A stretch of DNA of 49,722 nt, taken from contig JAZNZF010000030.1 of NCBI GenBank assembly GCA_045594795.1, positions 1 to 49,722 of the forward strand, in the 5' to 3' direction. How positions within the stretch are numbered: position 1 is the stretch's first letter; the number at the start of each line of letters is the position of its first letter. This DNA comes from UMGS1532 sp045594795 (GTDB lineage Bacteria > Bacillota > Clostridia > Oscillospirales > Acutalibacteraceae). The notes beneath the pieces were generated by a model. That model did no database searches, was not told the DNA's origin, and saw only the letters and a list, made by a program, of their open reading frames with translations. This document shows, piece after piece, positions 32,251-41,485 of this stretch. A program made the translations under genes and the position numbers.

Positions 32251-32496
32251 ATGAAATTTACTTATAAAACTCAAGGTACTTGTTCAAGAAGTATTGAAAT
32301 AGAAATAGAAAACGATAGGGTTAAAGACGTAAACTTTATAGGTGGCTGTAATGGTAACCTTAAGGGTATAGCAAGTCTTGTAAAAGGCCTAACTGTAGAC
32401 GAAGTTATCGAAAAGTTAGAGGGTATTACCTGTGGCTTTAAGGGTACCTCCTGCCCCGACCAGTTAGCTAAAGCTTTAAAATCAAACCTTAAATAA
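32251..32496 (+). CDS. TSCPD-domain protein (TIGR03905 type)
   Basis: An 81-residue protein ending GFKGTSCPDQLAKALKSNLK, the TSCPD motif also found at the C-terminus of some ribonucleotide reductases. Other conserved parts are TQGTCSRSI and FIGGCNGNLKGI. Four cysteines are present (about C10, C29, C57, C63), suggesting metal or redox function. Function is unknown. GTAGGAG precedes the ATG. Confidence 0.93.
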   Translation: MKFTYKTQGTCSRSIEIEIENDRVKDVNFIGGCNGNLKGIASLVKGLTVDEVIEKLEGITCGFKGTSCPDQLAKALKSNLK

Positions 32497-32530
32497 AAAA
32501 AGAATAAACTTTAAAAACGAGGTGAAACAA

Positions 32531-33070
32531 ATGCCCGAGGATAGAGATATAAAAATAGCAAGTAACCGCCCCTCTGCCGACATTAAACGACATAAAGAAG
32601 AGGCTGCCGCCACCGAGAATAAAAGCTATACTGCTATGGGCAAAAGGCTTGGCGTAGAGGTTGCACAAAAATTCGTTGATGCTCTAAAGGATGACGCACT
32701 TGGCGGCGAAACCGACAACGGTGAGCTTTTACTGCAACGTCAGATTCTGCTATCCTTTGCGGCAATTTCGGGCTTCGAGCAGTTTTGCAAGGATAGTGGC
32801 TGTATTTCGGCGGCAAAGCGCGCTTTTTTGGAGTACATAAAAAAGAACCACCCCGAGCTATATTCGGGTGCTACCGATAACGGTGCGCTCTCGTTTTACT
32901 ACCTTGCGTTTAGGCGTGGTACCGACAACCTTAGAAGGATAGGTCAAACCTTTGCAATGCTTTGCTCACACGATGGTGACCCCGTTTATCACGAGCTTGG
33001 CGAGGCGCTTTACTGTTGGTTTACCTCGGTAGTTAAAAAAACCGAAAAAGCAATTTTTGAAAATAAATAA
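32531..33070 (+). CDS. Hypothetical protein
   Basis: I do not recognise this protein (179 residues from the ATG at 32531, which has GAGG 8 bases upstream; a GTG three codons earlier is inside that site). The first 40 residues are charged and probably disordered; the rest is helical and Leu/Phe/Tyr-rich (QRQILLSFAAISGFEQFCKDSG, FYYLAFRRGTDNLRRIGQTFAML). No membrane segment or signal peptide is present. It is the last gene of the dgt-dnaG-rpoD string and ends at a strong terminator, so it is likely co-transcribed with the TSCPD gene. Confidence 0.75.
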   Translation: MPEDRDIKIASNRPSADIKRHKEEAAATENKSYTAMGKRLGVEVAQKFVDALKDDALGGETDNGELLLQRQILLSFAAISGFEQFCKDSGCISAAKRAFLEYIKKNHPELYSGATDNGALSFYYLAFRRGTDNLRRIGQTFAMLCSHDGDPVYHELGEALYCWFTSVVKKTEKAIFENK

Positions 33071-33076
33071 ATTTTA

Positions 33077-33108
33077 CACCCGATGTTCTTTTTGCGGAAC
33101 ATCGGGTG
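33077..33108. terminator. Bidirectional terminator
   Basis: A perfect 12-bp stem, CACCCGATGTTC/GAACATCGGGTG, with an 8-base loop and T/A-runs on both sides. It separates the convergent hypothetical gene and glmM. Confidence 0.93.
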
Positions 33109-33112
33109 ATTT

Positions 33113-34483
33113 TTATTTTGCTAAGCCCTGCTCTTCTATTACTTTTACTACCTCGTTTGCATATTTCTCGCAAACCGATTCACTCTCTGCTTCAACCATA
33201 ACACGTATTACGGGCTCGGTTCCGCTTTCACGTAGAAGAATTCTTCCGCTACTGCCGAGCTTATCTGCAACAATCCTGACCTTATTTTCTACCATAGCGT
33301 TCTCGCGGACTGCCACTTTATCGGCAACCCTTACGTTTTTAAGCACCTGTGGAAACATTTTTACGGGCTCGGCTAATTGCGAAAGTGTACGCTTATATTT
33401 AAGGCAGGCATCGGTTAGCTTAATTGCGGTTAAAATACCGTCGCCCGTTGTGGCATACTTGCTTAAAATAATATGCCCCGACTGCTCACCGCCAACGCTA
33501 TAACCGTTTTGTGCCATATTTTCGTAAACAAATCTATCACCAACGGTGGTTTGGGTGTAATTTATGCCCTCGTTTTCGAGCGCCCTGTAAAGCCCCATAT
33601 TAGACATGATTGTGGTAACAACCGTGTTGCCCGCAAGTGCGCCCTTGTCTTTTAAATATTTACCAAAAATATATAAGATATGGTCACCGTTTATCAGATT
33701 ACCCTTTTCGTCAACCGCTAAACAACGGTCGGCATCACCGTCGAAAGCAAAGCCCATATCCAAACCCTTTTCTTTTACGAACTTCTGCAAGCCCTCTATG
33801 TGAGTAGAACCGGCATTCATATTTATATTAGTACCACTCGGCGCGGCATTTATAACGTGGGTGTTAGCTCCCAAGGTTTCAAAAACGTTTTTAGCTATCA
33901 TCCACGCACTGCCGTTTGCACAGTCAAGCCCAATTTTTAAGCCCCTAAAGGAATTTGTAGAAAGCGAAATAAGTGAGCCGATATATCGGTTTCTGCCCGA
34001 CGAATAGTCGATGCTTTTTCCTATCTTACTACCTTTCGCAAAAGGAATATCCCCCACAAGACCAAGCCCTTTTAAGTCACCATCGAGATACTGCTCGATT
34101 TTAGCGGTGGTCTTATCATCAAACTTCTCGCCCTGTTTGTTTACAATTTTAATGCCGTTATCGTAAAACGGGTTATGACTTGCAGAAATCATAATACCGC
34201 AGTCGAACTCGTCTTGACGGGTTATATACGACACGCTTGGTGTTGTGGTTACGTGCAACATATACGCATCTGCACCCGAAGCGGTAAGTCCTGCTACAAT
34301 GGAATACTCAAGCATATAGCTTGAAAGCCTTGTGTCCTTACCTATTACCACCCTTACCTTGCGTTCGCCACCGTTATCACCATAATACCACCCCAAAAAA
34401 CGACCAATTTTATATGCGTGCTCAGAGGTAAGGCTTTTTCCCGCCTCACCACGAAAACCGTCCGTACCAAAATATTTGCCCAT
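33113..34483 (-). CDS. glmM: Phosphoglucosamine mutase
   Basis: GlmM converts glucosamine-6-phosphate to glucosamine-1-phosphate for UDP-GlcNAc and peptidoglycan. The 456-residue protein begins MGKYFGTDGFRGEAG, has the phosphoserine loop MISASHNPFYDNGIK (about 95-109), the metal loop FDGDADRCLAVD, and the sugar loop GEQSGHIILS. The C-terminal RESGTEPVIRVMVEAE binds phosphate. GGAGG is 6 bases from the ATG. It is monocistronic here, so flux toward the cell wall is set apart from the nag genes further right. Confidence 0.97.
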   Translation of the reverse strand: MGKYFGTDGFRGEAGKSLTSEHAYKIGRFLGWYYGDNGGERKVRVVIGKDTRLSSYMLEYSIVAGLTASGADAYMLHVTTTPSVSYITRQDEFDCGIMISASHNPFYDNGIKIVNKQGEKFDDKTTAKIEQYLDGDLKGLGLVGDIPFAKGSKIGKSIDYSSGRNRYIGSLISLSTNSFRGLKIGLDCANGSAWMIAKNVFETLGANTHVINAAPSGTNINMNAGSTHIEGLQKFVKEKGLDMGFAFDGDADRCLAVDEKGNLINGDHILYIFGKYLKDKGALAGNTVVTTIMSNMGLYRALENEGINYTQTTVGDRFVYENMAQNGYSVGGEQSGHIILSKYATTGDGILTAIKLTDACLKYKRTLSQLAEPVKMFPQVLKNVRVADKVAVRENAMVENKVRIVADKLGSSGRILLRESGTEPVIRVMVEAESESVCEKYANEVVKVIEEQGLAK

Positions 34484-34543
34484 AAAATACCTCCACTTAA
34501 AATTTTACTCTGATTTCGCGCCTTTCTTTGCCGCCTTATATGA

Positions 34544-34572
34544 TTGACACAATAAAGTCGGTTTGATATAAT
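34544..34572 (+). promoter_or_regulatory. Promoter of the DUF951-prfA operon
   Basis: A perfect TTGACA (34544-34549) and TATAAT (34567-34572) lie 17 bp apart. The leader is about 70 bases and AT-rich. Confidence 0.9.
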
Positions 34573-34651
34573 ATATTTATAATTTACGGGAATAATCCGT
34601 TTTATTTAATAAGGCGCTTGTTTATTTTAAATATTAAAGGAGTGTGGAGTT

Positions 34652-34846
34652 ATGGATATCAGAGTTGGTGACAAGGTCACCCTTAAAAAGCCCCATCCGT
34701 GCGGCTGCAACCTGTTTGCTGTTACGCGTATAGGTATGGACTTTAAACTACGGTGTACCGGCTGTAACCACGAGATTATGACCCCACGCGCAAAAATTCA
34801 AAAGTTTATAAAAAACGTTGACACAAGTGAAAGGAAGACCGATTAA
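34652..34846 (+). CDS. DUF951 small zinc-binding-type protein
   Basis: A 64-residue protein typical of the DUF951 family: IRVGDKVTLKKPHPCGCNLF, then MDFKLRCTGCNHEIMTPRAK. The CGC and CTGC cysteines may bind zinc, in an SH3-like small fold. Function is unknown, but linkage with prfA suggests translation. Its stop overlaps the prfA start. Confidence 0.93.
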   Translation: MDIRVGDKVTLKKPHPCGCNLFAVTRIGMDFKLRCTGCNHEIMTPRAKIQKFIKNVDTSERKTD

Positions 34847-35919
34847 TGCTTAACAAGCTTAAAATAGTTGAAGAACGTTTTGAGGAGATTAACCAAAACC
34901 TGAACGACCCTACCGTTATTGGCAACCAAGACCTCTTTCGCGACCTTATGAAAGAGTACAAAAGCTTAGAGCCCATAGTTGAAAAATACCGCGAGTACCG
35001 TGGTGCTATAAGTGACGAGGAGGGCGCACTTGAAATGCTCTCTGAGGGTGGGCTTGACCGCGAGGACGAGGAAATGGTAAAAGAGGCTTTGCAGGAGGCT
35101 AAAAAGAAAATTGCCGAAACCGAAGCCGAGCTTAAAATATTACTTCTCCCACGCGACCCTAACGATGATAAAAACGTTATTGTTGAAATTCGCGGTGGCG
35201 CAGGCGGTGAAGAGGCGGCTCTCTTTGCAGGCGTGCTTACCCGTATGTATACTATGTATGCCGAGGCTCGCGGCTGGAGTATTGAAATAGTAAACGCAAG
35301 TGAAACCGAGCTTGGCGGCTATAAAGAAATAAGCTTTATGATAGAGGGCGACGGCGCCTATTCCCGCTTAAAGTATGAAAGCGGTGTGCATCGCGTTCAG
35401 CGTGTGCCCGAAACCGAGGCAGGCGGTAGAATTCACACCTCTACCGTAACCGTTGCGGTGCTTCCCGAAGCCGAGGAGGTTGAGTTCGAGCTTAACCCTG
35501 CCGACCTTAAGATTGACACCTTCCGTTCAAGCGGCGCAGGTGGTCAGCACATCAACAAAACAAGCTCTGCTATACGTATAACCCACCTGCCCACAGGCAC
35601 CGTTGTTGAGTGTCAGGACGAGCGTAGCCAGTTTAAAAACAAAGACAAGGCACTAAAGGTTCTGCGTTCGCGCCTTTACGAAGAAAAACTGCGTGAGCAG
35701 ACCGATGCTATTGCATCCGACCGCAGAGCTCAGGTTGGTACGGGTGATAGAAGTGAGAGAATCCGAACCTACAACTACCCGCAAGGCAGAATAACCGACC
35801 ACAGAATTGGGCTTACACTGTATAAGCTCGACTCGGTGCTTTCGGGTGATATGGACGAGGTTATCGATTCTATCATCACCTACTACCGCACCGAAATGCT
35901 AAAATCAGAGGCAAATTAA
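34846..35919 (+). CDS. prfA: Peptide chain release factor 1
   Basis: RF1 releases the peptide at UAA and UAG. The 357-residue protein has the GGQ loop RSSGAGGQHINKTSSAIRI (about 227-245), the domain-2 segment ending TSTVTVAVLPE and the C-terminal QGRITDHRIGLTLYKLDSVL. Its ATG overlaps the DUF951 stop (TAATG). The HemK/PrmC methylase that usually modifies the GGQ Gln is not next door. Confidence 0.97.
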   Translation: MLNKLKIVEERFEEINQNLNDPTVIGNQDLFRDLMKEYKSLEPIVEKYREYRGAISDEEGALEMLSEGGLDREDEEMVKEALQEAKKKIAETEAELKILLLPRDPNDDKNVIVEIRGGAGGEEAALFAGVLTRMYTMYAEARGWSIEIVNASETELGGYKEISFMIEGDGAYSRLKYESGVHRVQRVPETEAGGRIHTSTVTVAVLPEAEEVEFELNPADLKIDTFRSSGAGGQHINKTSSAIRITHLPTGTVVECQDERSQFKNKDKALKVLRSRLYEEKLREQTDAIASDRRAQVGTGDRSERIRTYNYPQGRITDHRIGLTLYKLDSVLSGDMDEVIDSIITYYRTEMLKSEAN

Positions 35920-35921
35920 TT

Positions 35922-36944
35922 ATGAAAACCGAGCATATAATTATTAACTCGGCAGCCGATAAAAGCGGTATTGAACGTGTAGCCGAGATACTAAAAAACG
36001 GTGGCATTGTTGCCATTCCTACCGAAACTGTGTACGGACTTGCCGCAAATGCTTTGGACGTAGATGCCGTTGCCAAAATCTTTAAAGCAAAGGGCAGACC
36101 GCAGGATAACCCCTTAATAGTTCACGTTAGCTCTATAGAGATGCTAAAGCCACTTGTAAAGGAATTTACCGAGTCTGCAAACGCATTAACCGATAAATAC
36201 TGGCCAGGACCTCTGACCATTATTTTAGAACGTAGCGATATTGTGCCTCCCGCGGTTTCTGCAGGGCTTTCGACCGTTGCATTACGCTTTCCTAAAAACG
36301 AGGTTGCGGCGGCTATTATTAGAGAATCAGGTCTTCCCCTTGCCGCGCCAAGCGCTAACCTTTCGGGCAGCCCAAGTCCTACAACTGCCGAGCATTGTAT
36401 AAAGGATTTAGACGGCAAGGTTGACGCCATTGTAATTTCGGGTGACTGCGAGGTTGGTTTAGAATCAACCGTAGTTTCACTTGTAGGCACACCAAAACTT
36501 TTGCGACCGGGCGCAGTTACGGTTGACCAGCTAAAAAGCGTGCTTGGTGAAATTTCAATCGACCCCGCTGTTTTAGCCGAACCCGAAAAGAACAAACCTG
36601 TTGCAAGTCCTGGTATGAAATACAAGCACTACGCACCAAAAACCAAAATAGTGCTTGTTGAATCCGACCACGACGAGTATGTAAAATACGTTAATTCACA
36701 AAATGCCGAGGGCGTATATGCGCTTTGCTTTGTTGAGGATAAAATGGACCTTAAAGTGCCCACGGTTTGCTATGGGCATAGTGACGGTAGCGGTCAGGCA
36801 GAGGGGCTTTTTTCGGCTTTGCGAGAGCTTGACGAATTGGGCGCTAAAATTGCCTACGCACACTCCCCTTCGCTTGAAGGTGTAGGGCTTGCGGTCTACA
36901 ACCGCCTTATTCGTGCGGCGGCATTTTGCACCATTAAATTATAA
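35922..36944 (+). CDS. sua5: Threonylcarbamoyl-AMP synthase (Sua5/YwlC type)
   Basis: The enzyme makes threonylcarbamoyl-AMP for t6A37 in ANN-decoding tRNAs. The 340-residue protein has the YrdC domain (IPTETVYGLAANAL, KGRPQDNPLIVHV, KYWPGPLTIIL, LRFP, SANLSG) and the extra C-terminal Sua5 domain after SPGMKYKHYAP, so it is the long Sua5 form. It starts 2 bp after prfA, as often in Firmicutes. Confidence 0.95.
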   Translation: MKTEHIIINSAADKSGIERVAEILKNGGIVAIPTETVYGLAANALDVDAVAKIFKAKGRPQDNPLIVHVSSIEMLKPLVKEFTESANALTDKYWPGPLTIILERSDIVPPAVSAGLSTVALRFPKNEVAAAIIRESGLPLAAPSANLSGSPSPTTAEHCIKDLDGKVDAIVISGDCEVGLESTVVSLVGTPKLLRPGAVTVDQLKSVLGEISIDPAVLAEPEKNKPVASPGMKYKHYAPKTKIVLVESDHDEYVKYVNSQNAEGVYALCFVEDKMDLKVPTVCYGHSDGSGQAEGLFSALRELDELGAKIAYAHSPSLEGVGLAVYNRLIRAAAFCTIKL

Positions 36945-36959
36945 AAAGAGGTGTTACCT

Positions 36960-37556
36960 ATGCAAAAATTCATAGTTGGGCTAACAGGTCCTACAGGCTC
37001 GGGCAAATCCACCGTACAAAAGGTGGCAACTGCTCTTGGATTTTTTTGCATAGACGCCGACAAGGTAGCACGTAAGGTAACAAAAATCGGCTCGCCGTTA
37101 TTACCAATTCTGCAAAAAGAGTTTGGGGATATACTAAACGCTGATGGCACACTTAATCGGGCGGCATTGGCTAAAGTAGCCTTTAAGAATACCGAAAATA
37201 CCGAAAAGTTAAATTCCATAATGCTGCCGTATATACTAAGTGATATTGAGAATATTATTAAAAAAGCCGAGCAACGTTTTATTTTGCTTGATGCACCAAC
37301 ACTATTTGAAGCGGGCGCTAACAAAATTTGCAACACTACCGTTGGCGTAATTGCCGACGAGGATATACGCCTTAAACGCATTATAGAACGCGATGGTATT
37401 AGTAAAAGCGCGGCACAGCTTAGAATTAGCGCAGGCAAGCCTAACAGCTTTTACCTTGAAAATTGCGACTATATATTAGCCAACAACCAAGGTTTTGACG
37501 ACTTTTTAAACGCCGCCAAAACACTTTTAAATAAACTTATTACGGAGGCAGTATGA
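36960..37556 (+). CDS. coaE: Dephospho-CoA kinase
   Basis: CoaE performs the last step of CoA synthesis. The 198-residue protein has the P-loop GLTGPTGSGKSTVQ, DADKVAR, LLDAPTLFEAG and the conserved R-x-G/S-A-Q-L region (GISKSAAQLRISAG). I chose the ATG at 36960 with GAGG 8 bases upstream; the GTG three codons earlier overlaps that site. It overlaps the next gene by 4 bases (ATGA). Confidence 0.95.
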   Translation: MQKFIVGLTGPTGSGKSTVQKVATALGFFCIDADKVARKVTKIGSPLLPILQKEFGDILNADGTLNRAALAKVAFKNTENTEKLNSIMLPYILSDIENIIKKAEQRFILLDAPTLFEAGANKICNTTVGVIADEDIRLKRIIERDGISKSAAQLRISAGKPNSFYLENCDYILANNQGFDDFLNAAKTLLNKLITEAV

Positions 37557-38137
37557 GGGTAGTTCGTAGCCTTGCAAAGAGGTTTTTAAAGCGCACCTTA
37601 GCTGTTGTGGTAGCGCTTAGTATACTTATACTCGGGGGCGACAAAATAATAAACTACACAGCCCGACTGCTGTACCCCGCCGATTACTCGCAAGAGGTGC
37701 AGAAATATTGTAACGAATACGGCGTTAAAGAAAGCCTTGTGTTTGCAGTTATAAAATGCGAGAGCAACTTTAAACCCGATGCTAAAAGCTCTGCAGGTGC
37801 TATTGGGCTTATGCAACTAACACCCGAAACCTTTACTTTCGTATGCAAAAATATATACGATTTTGAGGTTGATGCCGACCTTATTTATGATACCGCCACC
37901 AACATTAAATGCGGTGTGTGGCTGCTAAGCTATCTACAAAAAGAGTTATCGGGTGAGGCGGAGGTTATCGCCGCCTACAACGCAGGCGTAAACAAGGTTA
38001 AGGAATGGCTTAAAAACCCCGAATATTCTTCTGATGGAACAACCCTTAGCACCGTTCCCTATAAAGAAACCGACAACCACATAAAAAAGGTTCTACGGGC
38101 TAAAGAAATATACCAAAAATTATATAATCTGGAGTGA
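37553..38137 (+). CDS. Membrane-anchored lytic transglycosylase (SLT domain)
   Basis: A 194-residue protein with one N-terminal membrane segment (LAVVVALSILILGGD) and a Slt70-type catalytic domain: VFAVIKCESNFKPDAKSSAGAIGLMQLTP, with the catalytic Glu in KCESNF at about residue 68, then CGVWLLSYLQK and VIAAYNAGVNKVKEWL. It would cut peptidoglycan between MurNAc and GlcNAc at the cell surface. The coaE-SLT order recurs in Clostridia. GGAGG lies 4 bases from the ATG. Confidence 0.93.
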   Translation: MRVVRSLAKRFLKRTLAVVVALSILILGGDKIINYTARLLYPADYSQEVQKYCNEYGVKESLVFAVIKCESNFKPDAKSSAGAIGLMQLTPETFTFVCKNIYDFEVDADLIYDTATNIKCGVWLLSYLQKELSGEAEVIAAYNAGVNKVKEWLKNPEYSSDGTTLSTVPYKETDNHIKKVLRAKEIYQKLYNLE

Positions 38138-38144
38138 TATAAAT

Positions 38145-39545
38145 ATGTGCGAGAAAAAAAGTGAAGCCGCAGCTTTAAAAGAGCAGCTTTTCCTCAACCG
38201 AAAAAATGGCAGATGCTTAATTTCAGGTGAAGAATTAAACCGCTGTGACGAGTTTTGTGAGGACTATAAAAACTTTTTAGATGCTGCTAAAACCGAGCGC
38301 GAGGCCGTTGATACCGCAATAGAGATTATTGAGGCAAAGGGCTTTGTTCCCTTCGATAAAAGCAAGACCTATACAGCGGGTGACAAGGTTTATTTTAACA
38401 ATCGTGGCAAGGCTTTGGCAGTTGCGGTTATCGGCAAAACTCCTGTTGAAAAGGGTGTTCGCATAGCCGCCGCGCATATCGACTCTCCAAGGCTTGACCT
38501 AAAGCCCAACCCCTTATACCAAAGCGAAGAATTGGCGCTTTTTAAAACCCATTATTATGGTGGAATAAAGAAATACCAATGGACCACCATTCCTTTAAGC
38601 CTGCACGGTGTGTTCTGCAAAAAAGACGGCACAACGGTTAAGGTGAATATCGGTGAAGATGAGGGTGACCCCAAGCTGATTATCACCGACCTTTTACCCC
38701 ACTTAGCGCAGGACCAGATGGGCAGAAAGCTATCAGAGGGCATAAAGGGTGAAGAGCTTAATATTCTTGTTGGTTCGCACCCAATTTGCGACGATGAAAG
38801 CGATGCGGTTAAGCTTAATATACTAAAACTGTTAAACGAAAAATACGGCGTAACCGAGGCTGATTTCCTGTCAGCCGAGCTCGAATGTGTTCCTGCCGCT
38901 AAAGCCTGTGATATCGGTCTTGATCGTTCAATGATAGGCGCTTACGGACACGACGACAGGGTTTGCGCATACCCCGCACTTCGCGCTGTGCTTGACATTG
39001 ACATCCCCGAAATGACTGCGGTTACAATCCTTGCCGATAAAGAGGAAACCGGCTCGGGCGGTAATACGGGTATGAACTCGGCTTGGCTAAAATACTTTAT
39101 TTACGACCTTGCAAAAATGCAGGGCGGTGATATACACAGCGCACTTAGCCATTCAAAATGCCTTTCTGCCGATGTTAATGCCGCACTCGACCCAACCTTT
39201 AGCGACGTATCCGAAAAGAACAACGCTTCACTTCTAAACTACGGCGCGGTTATTACAAAGTACACGGGCGCACGCGGTAAATCGGGCACCTCTGATGCCT
39301 CGGCTGAGTACGTTGGCGAGATTCGTGCAATACTCGATAACGCGGGTGTTATTTGGCAACACGGCGAATTGGGTAAGGTTGATATGGGCGGCGGCGGTAC
39401 GGTTGCGGTTTATATCGCAAACCTTGGCATCGACGTTGTTGACCTTGGTGTTCCGGTACTTTCAATGCACGCACCCTTCGAGGTTGTGGCAAAGCTCGAC
39501 GTTTATATGACCTACCGCACCATATACGAATTTTACAAAGCATAA
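38145..39545 (+). CDS. M18-family aminopeptidase
   Basis: This metallo-aminopeptidase of the aspartyl-aminopeptidase family would trim acidic N-terminal residues. The 466-residue protein has the zinc ligands in AAHIDSPRLDLKPNP, DDRVCAYPALRAV, the catalytic Glu pair in LADKEETGSGGNTGM, and the late His in VLSMHAPFEV. GGAG lies before the ATG. It is the last gene of the prfA operon, followed by a strong terminator. Confidence 0.94.
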   Translation: MCEKKSEAAALKEQLFLNRKNGRCLISGEELNRCDEFCEDYKNFLDAAKTEREAVDTAIEIIEAKGFVPFDKSKTYTAGDKVYFNNRGKALAVAVIGKTPVEKGVRIAAAHIDSPRLDLKPNPLYQSEELALFKTHYYGGIKKYQWTTIPLSLHGVFCKKDGTTVKVNIGEDEGDPKLIITDLLPHLAQDQMGRKLSEGIKGEELNILVGSHPICDDESDAVKLNILKLLNEKYGVTEADFLSAELECVPAAKACDIGLDRSMIGAYGHDDRVCAYPALRAVLDIDIPEMTAVTILADKEETGSGGNTGMNSAWLKYFIYDLAKMQGGDIHSALSHSKCLSADVNAALDPTFSDVSEKNNASLLNYGAVITKYTGARGKSGTSDASAEYVGEIRAILDNAGVIWQHGELGKVDMGGGGTVAVYIANLGIDVVDLGVPVLSMHAPFEVVAKLDVYMTYRTIYEFYKA

Positions 39546-39552
39546 AAATATA

Positions 39553-39588
39553 GGCTTGTGCTACTTTTTAGTAACACAAGCCTTTTTT
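39553..39588. terminator. Bidirectional terminator
   Basis: GGCTTGTG pairs with CACAAGCC, extended by TA/TA pairs across a short loop, with T-runs on both strands, between convergent genes. Confidence 0.9.
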
Positions 39589-39599
39589 ATTTTTTATTT

Positions 39600-40352
39600 T
39601 TATCCGAGCAACACGTCACTTATAAGCATAATACAAAAGCCAAGAAGCAATGCGTAGGTAGCACCTCTCTGGTCACCGCTTGAGTGGGTCTCGGGAATCA
39701 TCTCATCACTGATAACATAAAGCATTGTGCCACCAGCAAATGCCAAAGCAAACGGCAGTATTGCGGTAGATATACTTACCGCAAAGTAGCCTATCAGGGT
39801 GCCTATTACCTCTACTAAGCCTGTTGCCGCGGCAGCTATAAAGGTTCTTTTAGGGGATACACCGCTTAAAAGCAATGGCGCAATAATTACCATACCCTCG
39901 GGTATGTTTTGTAACGCTATACCGCCGGCTATAAGCAAGGCTTCCGCGGTGTTACCCGAGCCAAAGCCAACGCCTGCGGCTATACCCTCTGGCAGATTGT
40001 GTATAGCAATGGCGGATACAAAAAGCAAAACTCTATTAAGATTGGCATTGTTATGGCTTTCCTTCTCTGTTCCCATTAGCCCATGCAAGTGCGGTACAAG
40101 TTTATCAATAAGATTAAGGCAAACGGCACCGATAAATATACCCGAAATAGTGTATAACAGCCCGTATTTTCCGCCGTATTCGAGGGACGGAATTATAAGC
40201 CCAAGCACCGCGGCCGCAAGCATAACACCTGCCGCGAAGGATAGAACTATATTAGAGAATTTTTGGGATATCCCCCGAAACACAAAACCCACAACTGCGC
40301 CAATAACTGTGGCACCGCCTACGCCAAGGGCGGTTATTAAAACTAATTCCAT
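39600..40352 (-). CDS. ZIP-family divalent metal transporter
   Basis: A 250-residue membrane protein with about eight hydrophobic segments. The metal-binding motifs in transmembrane segments 4 and 5 are HNLPEGIAAGVGFG and QNIPEGMVIIAPLL, so it belongs to the ZupT/GufA branch that imports zinc or related metals. I chose the ATG at 40352 with GAGG 8 bases upstream; the frame extends 14 codons upstream without support. No metal-regulator site is visible. Confidence 0.93.
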   Translation of the reverse strand: MELVLITALGVGGATVIGAVVGFVFRGISQKFSNIVLSFAAGVMLAAAVLGLIIPSLEYGGKYGLLYTISGIFIGAVCLNLIDKLVPHLHGLMGTEKESHNNANLNRVLLFVSAIAIHNLPEGIAAGVGFGSGNTAEALLIAGGIALQNIPEGMVIIAPLLLSGVSPKRTFIAAAATGLVEVIGTLIGYFAVSISTAILPFALAFAGGTMLYVISDEMIPETHSSGDQRGATYALLLGFCIMLISDVLLG

Positions 40353-40411
40353 TTTTTCACCTCTACAAAAGTCAGTAAACCGCGGCAAAAACAATTCTAC
40401 CGCGGTTTATT

Positions 40412-41485
40412 TTATAGATATTTTTGGTTTATCTCGTCCATTAACTCAAGCTTGCTTTCGATATCTGCAACCAATTTAAATTGGGTACGGCAGCGGTCAA
40501 GGTTATGATTTTCACGGTGTATTTTAAAGTATGTATCGCCGTTAAGATGGTCTGCTAAAAAGCGGATACCACATTCCAAGGTCATAAGCTTTACAGAGAA
40601 AGATAGCAGCTGCTTTTCGCGTTCGGTAAACGTATCCTTTAGCTCCTCTATAAATCCCTTTGCAAACTGCTCGTAACACTCTAAGTCGAACCATATTTTT
40701 GAAAGGTCGGTTTCGTCCTCTGCGCCGCTTGAACCTGCGAAACGTAAAGCATCACCGAAATCGTACAAAAGAGAGCCTGGCATAACTGTATCAAGGTCGA
40801 TAACACAAACACCCTCGCCCGAATCCTTGTCGAACATAACATTGTTAAGCTTTGTATCGTTATGGGTTACGCGTATGGGTACGCTACCGTCTGCTATTGC
40901 GTCAACTATCAAGGATGCTTCCTTTTCGCGCGAAAGAGCAAACTCAATTTCTTCTGCTACTTCTGCTAATCTGCCTGCTTTGTTGTTATCAATAGCCTCA
41001 TGCAGTTGGCGGAAGCGGTCTACTGTGTTGTGAAAGTTTACTATTATTTCGTGCAGATTTTCTGCAGGATAATCGGCAAGCATTTTTTGGAACTTGCCAA
41101 AAGCCTTCGCAGCGTAGTATAGCTGACGAGGGTCGGTAACCGCCTCAAACGATTCGGCATTTTCTATAAACTTATACATTCTAAAGCAGGTTTCATCATC
41201 TGCTCTATAATAAGCCTTACCCGTTTTTGTTTTAATTACTGTTAAAGTTTCGCGGTTGGGGTCGCCGCCATTGCTGATTAGCTTTGCTTTGATATGCTCG
41301 GTTATACCGCATATGTTTTCCATTAGCCCCTCTGGGTCTTTAAAAACCGAGGTGTTAATGCTTTGCAAAATATATCTTGGGCTACCGTCTACGACATAAG
41401 TATCGTTTATGTGTCCGTTGCCATAGGGTTCTGCCAAAATGTCAACCTGGAATTCCTTGCTGATATCTGCTACCTCATAGGCCAT
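40412..41485 (-). CDS. nahK: N-acetylhexosamine 1-kinase-like phosphotransferase
   Basis: A 357-residue APH-fold kinase of the NahK type, which phosphorylates GlcNAc or GalNAc at C1. Seen motifs are GNGHINDTYVV near the N-terminus, the catalytic loop VTHNDTKLNNVMFD (about 207-220) and the metal loop VIDLDTVMPGSLLYDFGD. The length matches bifidobacterial NahK (about 359). I chose the ATG at 41485 with GAGGAGG upstream; it overlaps the nucleotidyltransferase gene by 11 bases, implying coupled work. Substrate assignment is by family and context only. Confidence 0.8.
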   Translation of the reverse strand: MAYEVADISKEFQVDILAEPYGNGHINDTYVVDGSPRYILQSINTSVFKDPEGLMENICGITEHIKAKLISNGGDPNRETLTVIKTKTGKAYYRADDETCFRMYKFIENAESFEAVTDPRQLYYAAKAFGKFQKMLADYPAENLHEIIVNFHNTVDRFRQLHEAIDNNKAGRLAEVAEEIEFALSREKEASLIVDAIADGSVPIRVTHNDTKLNNVMFDKDSGEGVCVIDLDTVMPGSLLYDFGDALRFAGSSGAEDETDLSKIWFDLECYEQFAKGFIEELKDTFTEREKQLLSFSVKLMTLECGIRFLADHLNGDTYFKIHRENHNLDRCRTQFKLVADIESKLELMDEINQKYL

